64,000 nt of DNA from Rhodoluna sp. (GCF_024639375.1 NZ_JAHEIM010000002.1:62001-126000); one strand, 5' to 3'. Numbered from the stretch's first letter, positions 51,746-62,589 are shown. Notes: generated by a model not told the origin, from the letters alone. Translations and numbers: made by a program.

Positions 51746-52761
51746 CGGCCGACCGCCTCAAGCTTTTTGTTTAGACGCGGGAACACCTTGCGGGTGTTGC
51801 CCTCGAAGATGCTCTTGCGCTCAGCCTCAGAAATCTTGGCGGCATCAATGTAGCGCTTGGTGTCGTCGAAGTACTGGCCGGTAGTTGGGTCGATGCCGCG
51901 AACCGCACCAATCATTTCTGAACCAAACAGAATGTTTTTGTTATCGATCACTTCGACCAACAGATTGATTCCCGGCTGGTGGTAAACGCAGGTGTCAAAG
52001 AAGACGTTGTTCATTAGGTGGCCATCTAGGCTTGGCTTCTTAAGCATGTCGGCCAAACCGCGGTAGCGACCCCAGTGATAAGGAACCGCGCCACCACCGT
52101 GAGGAATGATGAAGCGCAGCGTTGGGAAGTCCTTGAATAGATCGCCTTGAATTAACTGCATGAAAGCAGTGGTGTCGGCGTTCATGTAGTGCGCACCGGT
52201 GGCATGAAAGTTTTCATTGCAGCTGGCAGAAACGTGAATCATCGCTGGCACGTCGAGCTCAACCAGCTTTTCGTAAAGCGGGTACCAATACTTATCGGTA
52301 AGCGGCACGGTCTGCCACATGCCGCCGCTTGGGTCTGGGTTTAGATTGCAGCCGATGAAACCAAGTTCATTCACGCAACGCTCAAGTTCTGCAATCGACT
52401 CGGTCAAATCTGCACGCGGTGATTGCGGCAACTGACACACGCCAACAAAGGTTCCTGGAAAAAGATCAACCACACGCTTAATCAGGTTGTTGCAAGCAAC
52501 CGTCCACTCTTTGCTGATGCGCTGGTCGCCTTCGTGGTGGCCCATCGCTGAGGCGCGTGGCGAAAAGATAGTGAGGTCAGAGCAGCGCTCGTTGATTAGC
52601 TTGAGCTGGTTTTCTTCGATTGATGCACGAATGATTTCATCTGAAATCACCGGATACTCCGGAGTGGGTTGGCCAGCTTTAAACGCGGCTAACTGATCGA
52701 TGCGCCACTGATTGTGCAGCTCGGGCGCCGTTGTGTAGTGGCCGTGGCAGTCAATGATCAT
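51742..52761 (-). CDS. ligJ: 4-oxalomesaconate hydratase (amidohydrolase family)
   Basis: [31 protein letters not shown]...FIIPHGGGAVPYHWGRYRGLADML; between ligI and ligU. Confidence 0.94.
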   Translation of the reverse strand: MIIDCHGHYTTAPELHNQWRIDQLAAFKAGQPTPEYPVISDEIIRASIEENQLKLINERCSDLTIFSPRASAMGHHEGDQRISKEWTVACNNLIKRVVDLFPGTFVGVCQLPQSPRADLTESIAELERCVNELGFIGCNLNPDPSGGMWQTVPLTDKYWYPLYEKLVELDVPAMIHVSASCNENFHATGAHYMNADTTAFMQLIQGDLFKDFPTLRFIIPHGGGAVPYHWGRYRGLADMLKKPSLDGHLMNNVFFDTCVYHQPGINLLVEVIDNKNILFGSEMIGAVRGIDPTTGQYFDDTKRYIDAAKISEAERKSIFEGNTRKVFPRLNKKLEAVGR

Positions 52762-53858
52762 TTGTTCTCCCAAGTTGATTTAGGCACAAAAACACTGCCT
52801 TGCATAAGCATTCGCGCGGTTCGCAAAAGTGCAGATTTTGTAATTTTTAGCTCGGCCCCAGAGCTATCGACTTCCATTTGAACCGTGAAGAAGCCGGTTG
52901 GGTGTTCGACTTCAATGTCTTGTGCCCCACTGCCCGGTGCAACGCCTGTGATCTTTTGAGCAATACTGCCCTCAAGAATGCAGGCGGTAGCAACCGAAAC
53001 AGCGCCAAGCACACCAATTGCCTCGTGAGCGCGGTGTGGAATAAAGGTGCGTGTGCTGATCAGCCCGCCATCTTTAGCCTTGGCCAAGAGCGACATCTTT
53101 GGCACTGTTTTGTTAGTGACATCGCCCAGGTTCATGAGTGGGCCAACCGCCAAGCGAATTGCCTCAACTTTGGAACGCAATTCTTGGTTGGCCTCGAGTT
53201 CAGCCGGAGTCTCGTAGCCGGTGATGCCAAAGTCGCTGGCATTCAAGCAAACCACCGGCATGCCGTTGTCGATGCAGGTGACCTCGACCCCATTCACAAC
53301 ATCCACCACGTTGCCGGTTGGCAAAAGTGCGCCGGTGCTTGAGCCGGCGACATCCTCGAAATTAATGTTTACCGATGCGTGCGTACCCGGCACACCATCG
53401 ATGCGCGCATTGCCCTGATAGTTGACCAAGCCGTTTGGAGTTTCAACAAACGCAGTTGCCTTCGAATCGGTGTTGACCATAAAAATCGAAACCGGGGTCA
53501 GATCCCCGGTCGCAGCAACTAGACCCTTTTCAATAGCAAACGGGCCAACGCCAGCCAAGATATTGCCGCAGTTTTGTTGGTCACTAACTTCGGCTCTATC
53601 TGGCCAAACTTGCAAGAACAAATAGTCAACGTCAATGCCCTCGCGGTTTGACTTGCTAACCACTGCAACTTTGGAAGTTAGCGGGTGACCGCCACCCATG
53701 CCGTCAATTTCACGCTCATCGGGTGAACCCATCGCAGCAAGCAATACCTTGTCGCGGGTAGCTGTGTCGGCAGGCAAATCCGAGGCCAAAAAATATAAAC
53801 CTTTGGATGTGCCACCGCGCATAACCGCGCAATCGATTGCTAACTGCGAGTTGGTCAT
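52758..53858 (-). CDS. ligU: 4-oxalomesaconate tautomerase (PrpF-like, LigU/GalD)
   Basis: [50 protein letters not shown]. Confidence 0.92.
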   Translation of the reverse strand: MTNSQLAIDCAVMRGGTSKGLYFLASDLPADTATRDKVLLAAMGSPDEREIDGMGGGHPLTSKVAVVSKSNREGIDVDYLFLQVWPDRAEVSDQQNCGNILAGVGPFAIEKGLVAATGDLTPVSIFMVNTDSKATAFVETPNGLVNYQGNARIDGVPGTHASVNINFEDVAGSSTGALLPTGNVVDVVNGVEVTCIDNGMPVVCLNASDFGITGYETPAELEANQELRSKVEAIRLAVGPLMNLGDVTNKTVPKMSLLAKAKDGGLISTRTFIPHRAHEAIGVLGAVSVATACILEGSIAQKITGVAPGSGAQDIEVEHPTGFFTVQMEVDSSGAELKITKSALLRTARMLMQGSVFVPKSTWENK

Positions 53859-54535
53859 TCTGAGTAGTCCTCGTAGACCAATCCCTTTTTAGCCAAAGCA
53901 TCGCGCATGTTGTAAATGTCTAGACCTAGTTCACCTGATGCGAGTCGAGCACGCTTTGCAGTTTCGTTTGCTTCGCGGGCGCGTGCTTTTTCAAGCACCT
54001 CGGCCGCATCCTCGCGACGAACCACACAAACGCCATCAACATCGGCCACAATCACATCGCCCGGGCGAACTGCCTGGTTGGCAATCACGATTGGAACCTG
54101 CACGTTTCCCGGTGTCTCTTTAACCGTGCCCTGAGATGCAATCACCTTTGGCCAAACTGGAAAACCCATTTCGGTGAGAGTGGCAACATCGCGAACACCT
54201 GCGTCGATGATCAATCCGCGCACGCCGTGAGCCATCAGGCTCTCGGCAAGCAGGTCACCAAGGTAGCCATCGTCACACGGGCTGGTTGGCGTAACCACCA
54301 GGATGTCGCCTGGCTGGGCCTGCTCTACCGCCACGTGAATCGTCCAGTTGTCACCCGGCGCGACCTCACAGGTGAGTGCGTTGCCCGCGATTTTGGCCGG
54401 AAAGATTGGACGCAGTCGGTGGTCTAGTAGACCAATGCGACCCTGCGCTTCGTGCACTGTAGCAACACCCATCTCGGCCAAGCCATCAACAATGGCCAGG
54501 TCGGTGCGAGGGGTTCCACGAACTACTCTTGGCAT
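53855..54535 (-). CDS. ligK: 4-carboxy-4-hydroxy-2-oxoadipate aldolase (RraA-like)
   Basis: [79 protein letters not shown]. Confidence 0.94.
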   Translation of the reverse strand: MPRVVRGTPRTDLAIVDGLAEMGVATVHEAQGRIGLLDHRLRPIFPAKIAGNALTCEVAPGDNWTIHVAVEQAQPGDILVVTPTSPCDDGYLGDLLAESLMAHGVRGLIIDAGVRDVATLTEMGFPVWPKVIASQGTVKETPGNVQVPIVIANQAVRPGDVIVADVDGVCVVRREDAAEVLEKARAREANETAKRARLASGELGLDIYNMRDALAKKGLVYEDYSE

Positions 54536-54542
54536 TATTTTC

Positions 54543-55703
54543 CTAACGAATTCCTACGTAGTTTTCTGCAAGATTAGTCTGTAGTGCTTTGTTCTTGAAT
54601 AGGTGCTTCAACTGCGATAGCTGCAATTGGTTGTCAAACTCGTCGCCCATGGTGTGCAACATGCTAGTCATCCACCATGAGAAGTGTGTCACGCGCCAGA
54701 CGGTCTCTTTAGCGCGATCTTCGTAGGCATTCAAAAGGTTCGCATCGTTCTTCTTGAAGAAGTCAACTAGACCCTCGCCCAAGAAGCGCACGTCGTTAGC
54801 GGCAGAGTTCAAACCCTTTGCGCCAGTTGGCGGCACGATGTGGCCGGCGTCGCCAACCAAGAACAAACGTCCGTGCTTCAACTTTCCAGAAACGAACGAA
54901 CGCATTGCAACAATGCTCTTTTCGGTGATTGGGCCAGTCTTTAGCTCCCAGCCATCAACCGCCATGCGCTTTGAAAGCTCTGACCAAATTCGGTCATCTG
55001 ACCAGTTAGCGATGTCATCTTTAGGGTCAACCTGCAAATACAAGCGACTAACTTTGTCTGATCGCATCGAGTGCATTGCAAAACCATCTGGGTGGCGAGC
55101 ATAAATCAACTCGTCGGTTGACGGCGCAACATCGGCCATCACACCAAGCCAGCCGAATGGATAAACGCGCTCGAAGCTGCCGACCTCAACGCCAGGGATT
55201 GACTTGCGAGAAGGACCCCAGAAGCCATCGCAACCTGCGATAACGGCACACTCGATTTTTTGTGCGTTGCCATCTTTGTCAACGAAAGTGACTGAAGGGT
55301 TCTCTGAGTCGGTGTTGTGCAGTTCTACGTTGGTTACTTCGTAGTGAATCTCTTGACCGGCGGCATCGCAAGCGTGATCTAGGTCACGCTGAATTTCGGT
55401 CTGACCATAAACCCAAACGGTGTAGCCAATTAGGTCTTTGAAGTTGATGTGCTTGCGCTCACCAGGAATCTGAAGGTAGATACCTTCGTGCTCAAGGCCC
55501 TCTTTCTTTAGGCGATCAGAAACGCCAATTTCTTCGAGAAGGTTTACCGCTTGGGTCTCCAATAGACCGGCACGAATACGAGATTCAACATAGTCACGTG
55601 ATCGGTCTTCGATAACGATTGACTCGATGCCGTGCTTGGCTAGATAACGGTTGAGCATAAGTCCCGATGGGCCAGCTCCGATGATGGCTACTTGAGTTTT
55701 CAT
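54543..55703 (-). CDS. pobA: 4-hydroxybenzoate 3-monooxygenase
   Basis: [75 protein letters not shown]; start moved to MKTQV. Confidence 0.97.
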   Translation of the reverse strand: MKTQVAIIGAGPSGLMLNRYLAKHGIESIVIEDRSRDYVESRIRAGLLETQAVNLLEEIGVSDRLKKEGLEHEGIYLQIPGERKHINFKDLIGYTVWVYGQTEIQRDLDHACDAAGQEIHYEVTNVELHNTDSENPSVTFVDKDGNAQKIECAVIAGCDGFWGPSRKSIPGVEVGSFERVYPFGWLGVMADVAPSTDELIYARHPDGFAMHSMRSDKVSRLYLQVDPKDDIANWSDDRIWSELSKRMAVDGWELKTGPITEKSIVAMRSFVSGKLKHGRLFLVGDAGHIVPPTGAKGLNSAANDVRFLGEGLVDFFKKNDANLLNAYEDRAKETVWRVTHFSWWMTSMLHTMGDEFDNQLQLSQLKHLFKNKALQTNLAENYVGIR

Positions 55704-55744
55704 AGTCTTTAGAAAACACCAATATCGGAGGTCCCGCACAAATC

Positions 55745-55761
55745 CTTCCGGTGAGCGGAAG
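55745..55761. promoter_or_regulatory. Palindromic candidate IclR operator upstream of pobA operon
   Basis: CTTCCG-GTGAG-CGGAAG perfect inverted repeat, repeated at 56572. Confidence 0.75.
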
Positions 55762-55780
55762 ACCGTTATCGAAAGGTTAT

Positions 55781-56557
55781 CTAAGGTGCGCTAAGGCTGC
55801 CTACACCGCTGAGAATCAACTTCTTTGAAAGCGCGCTAGCCGATACCTTTAGCACCGCAACCATTCGTTCAATGTCGCGGTTAGCCACCGGAGTCACTAA
55901 TCCGAGGGCAGCAATCACTCGGTTGCCATAGCCGTAAATTGGCACCCCAATCGACGTGGCACCCATCGCCAGCTCCTCTTCTGAATGAGCAAACCCTTGG
56001 GTCTTGATTATTTTTAGTTGCTTCTTGAGGTCGGCCTCGTCGGTGATGGTCTTGGTGGTGTACTTATCCAAAGATTTGATTGCTGCATCTTGCAATTCTT
56101 TTGAGCCAAAGGCCATCAAAACTTTGCCCACTGCAGTGGCGTGCAAGGGCAAGCGCGCACCGGGCTTGCTCACTACTTCGAGAGTGCGCGAGCCGGCGAT
56201 GCGCTCAACGATCAAACAACGCACTCCATCGAGTACACCAATCTGCACGGCGTCGTTGGCGATTTGATAAATGTCTTCCATGTAGGGCAACGCCACTTCG
56301 CGAAGGTCAGAGTGCAGCGAGGCAAGCAGCCCCAGGCGCCACATTTTGCTGCCAATTTCATAGGCCCCATCGGATGTTCGAATCAGTGCGCCTTGGGCGG
56401 TGAGTTCGTGAACCAACCGGTGCACGGTAGTTAGTGGAAGGCCTGATCGACGGGCGATTGCAGCAAGTGTTTGGTGGCGATGACTCGCGTCAAAGGCATC
56501 GAGCACCGAGAAGGCTCGGCCAGTCACCGACTTTTGATCTAGCTCTGCTTTGGCCAC
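55781..56557 (-). CDS. IclR family transcriptional regulator of the pobA-lig operon
   Basis: SVLDAFDASHRHQTLAAIARRSGLPLTTVHRLVHELTAQGAL; LPLHATAVGKVLMAFGSKE. Confidence 0.93.
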   Translation of the reverse strand: MAKAELDQKSVTGRAFSVLDAFDASHRHQTLAAIARRSGLPLTTVHRLVHELTAQGALIRTSDGAYEIGSKMWRLGLLASLHSDLREVALPYMEDIYQIANDAVQIGVLDGVRCLIVERIAGSRTLEVVSKPGARLPLHATAVGKVLMAFGSKELQDAAIKSLDKYTTKTITDEADLKKQLKIIKTQGFAHSEEELAMGATSIGVPIYGYGNRVIAALGLVTPVANRDIERMVAVLKVSASALSKKLILSGVGSLSAP

Positions 56558-56571
56558 AGACCAATAATGGG

Positions 56572-56588
56572 CTTCCGAAGAGCGGAAG
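56572..56588. promoter_or_regulatory. Palindromic candidate IclR operator upstream of iclR
   Basis: CTTCCG-AAGAG-CGGAAG, same half-sites and spacing as 55745-55761. Confidence 0.75.
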
Positions 56589-56602
56589 TCAATTGCACTG
56601 GC

Positions 56603-57811
56603 TTAATTGACGAGTGATTTGTCTTTTGGCAAAAACAGCGAAGTAATAAAGATGTAGCCGGCAAGCAAAACACCGAACCACAAAGTGATGTTGAGTGGAG
56701 CTAGCGATGAAACCCAACCAATGATTGCCGGGCCACCCAGCATGGCCGCGTAGCAAAGACCAAAAACCATTGCCATGTTTCGACCCGAGTGTGACTCTTC
56801 ACCAACACCCGCCGAGTAGGCAAAGATCTGCGGCACCACCGCGGATATTCCGAGGCCGGCCACCAGCCATCCGATGATTGAAATTTCGAAAACGGTTTGC
56901 GAGATTGCAAAACCAACACCCACTGCCGCAATTGCAGCGCCGTAGCGAATCACTGGAATTCGACCGAGCTTGCCAACGACTTTGTCAGCTAAGAATCTGA
57001 AGCCTGCCATCGCCGCTGAGAAAACCGTCACCGAAATAGCAGCTTGCGATGCTGACACATTGAGAATGCCAACCCCAAACAACGCAGACCAGTCGAGTCC
57101 GATGCCTTCGATGAGCGCGCCCGAACCCGCCATGATGCCAAGTGCAACAACGAGTTTTAGGTAAGGGCGATTCGCTGCATTTTGAAGTTTGGCTTGCGCC
57201 TTGAGTTCTTGCTTGCTTTGTTTGGCTACCTCGGATTGCTGCGACTGCACCTTTGGCAGGAACCAGTTGTTGGCAACGGCAACCATGATTAGCCCGAGCG
57301 CGCCGATTGCCGAAAGCGTGACGACCATTGGCCACCCGGCGGCAAGTGCAGCGCCGCCTAGTGTGGCACCAATTACACAACCAATAGACCAATACGCGTG
57401 AAAGGCGCTGAAGATAGGTCGGTTGTAGCGTTTTTCAAGCTCTACCGCTTGAGCGTTCATCGACACATCGGTGGCACTCAGAAAAAATCCGAACACAAAT
57501 AGCGCAGCGCACAGTGTGTAAACGTTTGTGGCCAGGCCAGGCAGAATCACCGCCACAGATGTGCAGATGCCTGCCAAAACGGTGCCAAATTTGCTGCCAC
57601 GTTTGTCAACAATGTGACCCATGAACTGCATAGAGGTCACAGCGCCAAGACCGAGCATCATGATGACCCAGCCCACTTGGGCATTTGAAAGATCAAAACG
57701 CTCTTTCACAACTGGAATATGCACAGCCCATGCTGTTGTTGCCGCACCCGTGAAGACAAAGAAGAATGTCACGGCTAGGCGGGCACGAACATCCGCGGTG
57801 AATTTGTTCAT
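56603..57811 (-). CDS. MFS transporter
   Basis: 12-TM pattern; GWVIMMLGLGAVTSMQFMGHIVDKRGSKFG MFS loop. Confidence 0.9.
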   Translation of the reverse strand: MNKFTADVRARLAVTFFFVFTGAATTAWAVHIPVVKERFDLSNAQVGWVIMMLGLGAVTSMQFMGHIVDKRGSKFGTVLAGICTSVAVILPGLATNVYTLCAALFVFGFFLSATDVSMNAQAVELEKRYNRPIFSAFHAYWSIGCVIGATLGGAALAAGWPMVVTLSAIGALGLIMVAVANNWFLPKVQSQQSEVAKQSKQELKAQAKLQNAANRPYLKLVVALGIMAGSGALIEGIGLDWSALFGVGILNVSASQAAISVTVFSAAMAGFRFLADKVVGKLGRIPVIRYGAAIAAVGVGFAISQTVFEISIIGWLVAGLGISAVVPQIFAYSAGVGEESHSGRNMAMVFGLCYAAMLGGPAIIGWVSSLAPLNITLWFGVLLAGYIFITSLFLPKDKSLVN

Positions 57812-57833
57812 TTTGAAAGCCTACCCAGAATGC

Positions 57834-57864
57834 AAAAACCCCAGCCTCGCGACTGGGGTTTTAA
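57834..57864 (-). terminator. Rho-independent terminator
   Basis: aaaaaccccag-cctcgcga-ctggggtttt; U-run on minus strand below the DUF1737 gene. Confidence 0.75.
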
Positions 57865-57877
57865 GCTTGGCGAAGAA

Positions 57878-58213
57878 TTACTTCTTTTTGCCTTTCTTCT
57901 TCAGCACTACAGCCTGGGCTGCGATTACTGTCTTGCCGTTGAAAGTAACTGATGGTGAACCATATAGTTCGTAGCCATTAGCCAACTTGGCTGATACGCG
58001 CTCGCAGAAGGTTGAGTCGTCTGGGCCGGTAACTAGTGAATAGGCGCGAGGTGCCGCTGGCTTGGCCTTGACAACCTTTGGTGTTACCTTAGCTGCGGGC
58101 TTGGTTGCTGGCTTAGCTGCTGGCTTTGCAGCAACTTTTGCGGCTGGCTTAGCTGCTGGCTTGGCAGCCTTCTTAACTGCAGGCTTCGCTGCTGTGTTTG
58201 GTGTTGTAGTCAT
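57878..58213 (-). CDS. Histone-tail-like (Ala/Lys/Pro repeat) protein with C-terminal DUF1737-like domain
   Basis: N-terminal KPAAKPAAKVAAKPAAKPATKPAAK repeats; C-terminal YSLVTGPDDSTFCERVSAKLANGYELYGSPSVTFNGKTVIAAQAVVLKKKGKKK. Confidence 0.75.
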   Translation of the reverse strand: MTTTPNTAAKPAVKKAAKPAAKPAAKVAAKPAAKPATKPAAKVTPKVVKAKPAAPRAYSLVTGPDDSTFCERVSAKLANGYELYGSPSVTFNGKTVIAAQAVVLKKKGKKK

Positions 58214-58332
58214 ATGTACATATTCCCAGCGGTTTGGAAACTATGTGAACACCGCAGGTTGTTTCTAGGTTAATTTTGGGTTCACTGGGTGAACAAGGCA
58301 CGCAACTAAACTTTGACCAGAGGAGCCCAGTG

Positions 58333-59418
58333 ATGACAAACAAAATTGCAGCAAAGCTGGCCGACGGTCGAGACATTTTCTATTTCGATGATTCGAATTC
58401 GGCCCTGCCACAAGCCCGCAAGTCCGATCAGCGTGAATTGCCACCGCGCCCTGAGGTTGCACAAATGCGCTTGGACTCACTAACCGGTGAATGGATTTCG
58501 GTTGCTGCGGCTCGCCACAATCGTGCTTTTTTGCCACCAGCTCATGAGTGCCCACTCTGCCCAACCAACGAAGACAATCTTTCAGAAGTGCCCGACAATT
58601 TTGATGTTGCGGTGTTTGAGAATAAGAGCCCTTCTTTTGGCCCAGACCTGTTGCCAGCGGATGACGAGAAATATTCAGTTGTAGATAATCTTGAACTAGG
58701 CAGCACGCGCGCATCCGTTGGTCGATGCGAGGTTGTGGTCTTCAGCCCGGAGCACCTTGGTTCACTAGGGCAAATGCCGGTGAGTCGAGTGCGAACCGTG
58801 ATCGAAGCTTGGGCCGACCGAACTAATGACCTTCAGTCGCTGCCAGGCGTGCGTCAGGTGTTTCCGTTTGAAAACCGCGGTCAAGAAATTGGTGTGACCC
58901 TGCACCACCCGCACGGTCAAATTTATTCTTACCCTTATGTCACGCCACGAACTTCTAAGTTGTTGGCTTCAATCGCCAAATTTGGTGACGACCTGTTTGA
59001 GAAAACCTTGCAGTTTGAAAAAGCAAGTGAACGAGTGTTGATCGCCGGTGAGCACTTCACCGCTTATGTTCCGTTCGCCGGTCGTTGGCCAATTGAGATT
59101 CACCTTTTGCCACATCGCCACGTGCAGCACTTTGGGCAATTATCCGAGGCTGAAAAAGACGAACTAGCCAGCATCTACCACCAACTGTTGAATGCTTTGG
59201 ATCGCATCTACGACACCCCTACGCCATACATCTCGGCTTGGCACCAAGCACCTTTGGTTGCTGGTGGAGAAAATGTGCGTTTGCAGTTGCAGATCACTTC
59301 GCCTCGCCGTGCCGCCGACAAACTCAAGTACCTTGCTGGCTCTGAATCGGCAATGGGCGCATTCATCGCCGACTTTGCACCAGAGGTTGCCGCCAAAATG
59401 ATTCGTGAGGTTCTGTAA
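58333..59418 (+). CDS. galT: Galactose-1-phosphate uridylyltransferase
   Basis: RHNRAFLPP, CPLCPTNEDN, HHPHGQIYSYP (HxHxQ), HLLPHRHVQHF; start moved to 58333. Confidence 0.96.
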   Translation: MTNKIAAKLADGRDIFYFDDSNSALPQARKSDQRELPPRPEVAQMRLDSLTGEWISVAAARHNRAFLPPAHECPLCPTNEDNLSEVPDNFDVAVFENKSPSFGPDLLPADDEKYSVVDNLELGSTRASVGRCEVVVFSPEHLGSLGQMPVSRVRTVIEAWADRTNDLQSLPGVRQVFPFENRGQEIGVTLHHPHGQIYSYPYVTPRTSKLLASIAKFGDDLFEKTLQFEKASERVLIAGEHFTAYVPFAGRWPIEIHLLPHRHVQHFGQLSEAEKDELASIYHQLLNALDRIYDTPTPYISAWHQAPLVAGGENVRLQLQITSPRRAADKLKYLAGSESAMGAFIADFAPEVAAKMIREVL

Positions 59419-60575
59419 TGACCGATTCGTTAATTCGCAAAGCTGCCGCCGACTTTGAAGCCAAATTTGGTTATGCACCAACCGGCGTTTGGTCGGCTCC
59501 CGGGCGCGTGAACCTGATTGGTGAGCACACCGATTACAACCAGGGTTACGTGTTTCCATTTGCAATCAACCGCCACACATTTGCGGCAATTGCCCTGCGT
59601 GAAGACAACCTGGTGCGCGTGGGCTCAAGCTTTTCACCAACCTTGCACGAGGTTCCGCTCGACTCAATCACCCGCGACGATAAAAACGACTGGGCGGCCT
59701 ACCCATTTGGCGTGGCTTGGGCAATTGCAAAGCTGTCTGAAGTGGCGGGCTCCGGTTTTGATTGCTACATCGAATCCGATGTGCCGGTTGGTGCTGGGCT
59801 CTCGTCATCGGCCGCAATCGAATGCGCAGTTGGCGTTGCATTAAACGAGTTGTGGAACGCTGGCCTCGATAAAAAGACGTTGGCCAAAGCTGGCCAGCTT
59901 GCCGAAAATGAAATTGTTGGTGCACCGACCGGAATCATGGATCAATCGGCATCCTTGCTGGGTGAGGCAGATCACGGTGTGTTCTTGGATTGCCGAAACC
60001 TTGAATCTCAGGTTATCGACCTAGGTTTCGCCAAGGCCGGACTTGAACTTTTGATTATCGACACCAAGGTTGCCCACCGTCACGCCGATGGTGGTTATGC
60101 ATCGCGTCGTGCAGCCTGCGAAGCGGGTGCTGCGGCAATGGGGGTTTCTAGCCTGCGCGAACTCAACGAATCGAATTTGCCAAAGGCTCACGATTTGCTA
60201 GACAACACAACCTTTAGAAGAGTGCGTCACGTAATCACCGAGAACCAGCGAGTGCTCGACACCGTGCGAACCTTGCGCGAGCAAGGCCCGGGCGCAATTG
60301 GTGCGTTGCTTTACGCATCACACGAATCAATGCGTGACGACTTTGAAATTTCGGTTGACGAGCTTGATACAGCCGTTGAAACGGCTATGCGGCATGGTGC
60401 CTTTGGCGCACGAATGACCGGTGGCGGTTTTGGTGGTGCTGCAATTGCTTTGGCGCCAACCGAAAGGATCAGTGAAATTTCTCTTTCGGTGATTGCCGAA
60501 TTTGAAGCACTTGGATTTGCCAAGCCAGAGATCTTTGCGGTTTCGGCGGGCCCAGGCGCTCGCCGCGAAATCTAA
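59418..60575 (+). CDS. galK: Galactokinase
   Basis: APGRVNLIGEHTDYNQGYVFPFAI, VPVGAGLSSSAAIE, ARMTGGGFGGAAIAL. Confidence 0.98.
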   Translation: MTDSLIRKAAADFEAKFGYAPTGVWSAPGRVNLIGEHTDYNQGYVFPFAINRHTFAAIALREDNLVRVGSSFSPTLHEVPLDSITRDDKNDWAAYPFGVAWAIAKLSEVAGSGFDCYIESDVPVGAGLSSSAAIECAVGVALNELWNAGLDKKTLAKAGQLAENEIVGAPTGIMDQSASLLGEADHGVFLDCRNLESQVIDLGFAKAGLELLIIDTKVAHRHADGGYASRRAACEAGAAAMGVSSLRELNESNLPKAHDLLDNTTFRRVRHVITENQRVLDTVRTLREQGPGAIGALLYASHESMRDDFEISVDELDTAVETAMRHGAFGARMTGGGFGGAAIALAPTERISEISLSVIAEFEALGFAKPEIFAVSAGPGARREI

Positions 60576-61955
60576 CTATTCGTTAGAAAGCGTTGCGCCA
60601 CATCGGTAGAAGCCGGTGACCAAATTGTCGATTGCTGTCTTGGTTGCATCAGACACATTGCCGAGGGCGTAAACCGCAAACACCATGCTGGTGCCATCTT
60701 TAGCCTCAATGATTCCGGCCAGCGTGTAGCCGCGCTTGATCCAACCGGTCTTTGCATAAATGTGGCCGGTGGCATCTAGGTTGTCGCCCTTGAAGCGTGA
60801 AGCCAACGAACCAGACTCACCCGAAACAGGCAAGGTCTGTTTGATGGTTGAGAAAACACCCTGTGCTTCATAAACCAACTTATAAAGTTGCGCCATGTAG
60901 TTTGGCGAAACCGCATTGAAGTCACTCAATCCTGAGCCATCTTTAATAACCACACCGGTTGCATCAAGATTGGTTGGCTTTAGCGCAGATTTGAAAGCTG
61001 CGTTGATTGAAGAAAAAGACCCGTCAAAGCCTTGGTCGAGCGAAACCAATCGCGCCAAGAATTCTGCTTCAGTGTTGTCTGAAACTTGCATCATGTGGGT
61101 GATCCACTTGCTGACTGGCTGAGATGAAACACTTGTAAGTTGAGTTGCCCCGGATGGCATGGTGCCCACCGTGACCGTTGCACTTGCCGCCGATGCACCA
61201 AGCGCTTGCTTGAACCACTTGCCTGCGTTTTGCACTGGCGAGGTAGTGCGCTGCGATGTTTCAGCAGTTGGGTTTAGGCGGTCACCATCAACCTGCAGTG
61301 CAGTCACTTCAGACATGTAACCCTGAGTTAGTTCGCTGCGCTCCCAAGATGATTCCCACGTTGGCCCAGCAAACAAAGTGCTGTCCAAAATAATGTTGGT
61401 GATTGGCGTGCTGCCCATTTTCTTGTTTACATTCAATGCCAAAGTTGAAAGCTTTGGCGCATCGCGATAAATCGACTGCTTGCCAACTGCGGTGCGCGAC
61501 AAAGTTGGGTCACCCGCACCAACCAAAATGATTGTGCCTGGGTCGGTTGGGTCTTGGTAAACGCGAGTCTCAACTCGGTAGTTTGGGCCAAGGCTCAACA
61601 ACGCAGCCGCAGCGGTAAGTGTCTTCATGGTTGAAGCAGTTGCTGCTGGGGCCGAAGCGTTGCGATCAAACAAAACTTCGTTGGTCTTAGCGTCGATAAC
61701 CACTGCCGAAAGGTTGCCAAGTTTGGTGTCGGCCGCCTGAGTTGCAACCGAGCAAGTGCGAACCGAGGTTGAACTTGGGCTAGGCGAAGCGCTGTTGCTG
61801 CTAGTTGCAGTTGGGGTGTTGCTGCCATTGTTGGTTGGCAGGCCGGCACCAGAAATGCTGAATCCACCAATGATTAGAGCAAGCACACCGGCACCAATTA
61901 AGGCACCCTTTGCGGCGTCTTTCCAATAACCAAAACGACCGTTTGACTCAGACAA
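60576..61955 (-). CDS. dacB: D-alanyl-D-alanine carboxypeptidase / PBP4 (DacB type)
   Basis: ATASTMKTLTAAAAL (SxxK), SDNTEAEFLARLV (SxN), HIYAKTGWI (KTG). Confidence 0.93.
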   Translation of the reverse strand: MSESNGRFGYWKDAAKGALIGAGVLALIIGGFSISGAGLPTNNGSNTPTATSSNSASPSPSSTSVRTCSVATQAADTKLGNLSAVVIDAKTNEVLFDRNASAPAATASTMKTLTAAAALLSLGPNYRVETRVYQDPTDPGTIILVGAGDPTLSRTAVGKQSIYRDAPKLSTLALNVNKKMGSTPITNIILDSTLFAGPTWESSWERSELTQGYMSEVTALQVDGDRLNPTAETSQRTTSPVQNAGKWFKQALGASAASATVTVGTMPSGATQLTSVSSQPVSKWITHMMQVSDNTEAEFLARLVSLDQGFDGSFSSINAAFKSALKPTNLDATGVVIKDGSGLSDFNAVSPNYMAQLYKLVYEAQGVFSTIKQTLPVSGESGSLASRFKGDNLDATGHIYAKTGWIKRGYTLAGIIEAKDGTSMVFAVYALGNVSDATKTAIDNLVTGFYRCGATLSNE

Positions 61956-61989
61956 TGAAGCTCCATTTCGCGCTAACTAGACTTCTAGT

Positions 61990-62589
61990 ATGAAGTGTTT
62001 GCGCAGTGTTTTTGCCGGCTTGGCCTTGATTGGCCTAACATTTTTCGGCTCGGCTAGCCCGGCATTGGCCCACGCTAACGAGACCTCAACCAGCCCAGCA
62101 GCCGGTTCCACCATTGAGGCTGGGCTGATTCCAATTGAAATCAGCTTTGGCGAAAAGCTAATGAACCTAGGTGCCGATCAAGGCAATGTGGTGCAAATTC
62201 AAGCCCCGGATGGCTCTTTACCGAGCACCTCGTGCTGGGTGCCAGCCGATACCGGAAGCACCACTCAGTTATCGGCTACCGCGCAGCTGGCCATCCCGGG
62301 TAAATATGTGGTCACCTGGCGAGTGGTTTCAGCAGACGGCCACCCGGTTGAGGGACTCTTCGATTTCACCGTGAAGAACACCGCCGGCTTCGAAGTTGAT
62401 CCAGCAATTCCTGCTTGCGGCGCTGACTCATCCGCAGTTGAATCGCCGATGCCGATTAGTGCACCGGTTGACGATGGGGCAACCACTGTGGTGACTCAGT
62501 GGAATTGGATTGGATTGGGCGCGATTGCCACGGCGGTAATCGGTTTAATTATTTGGTTAGTTTTGCGCCGCACACAAAGAAGCGAGTAG
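61990..62589 (+). CDS. CopC-domain exported/membrane protein
   Basis: Signal peptide ending ALAHANETSTSPAAGSTIEAGLIPIEISFGEKL; C-terminal TM anchor. Confidence 0.88.
   Translation: MKCLRSVFAGLALIGLTFFGSASPALAHANETSTSPAAGSTIEAGLIPIEISFGEKLMNLGADQGNVVQIQAPDGSLPSTSCWVPADTGSTTQLSATAQLAIPGKYVVTWRVVSADGHPVEGLFDFTVKNTAGFEVDPAIPACGADSSAVESPMPISAPVDDGATTVVTQWNWIGLGAIATAVIGLIIWLVLRRTQRSE

Noticed and set aside
58060-58268. Repetitive DNA resembling a tandem or CRISPR-like repeat
   Set aside because: The repetition is explained by codons for the Lys-Pro-Ala-Ala repeats of the 57878-58213 protein; no spacers or cas genes.
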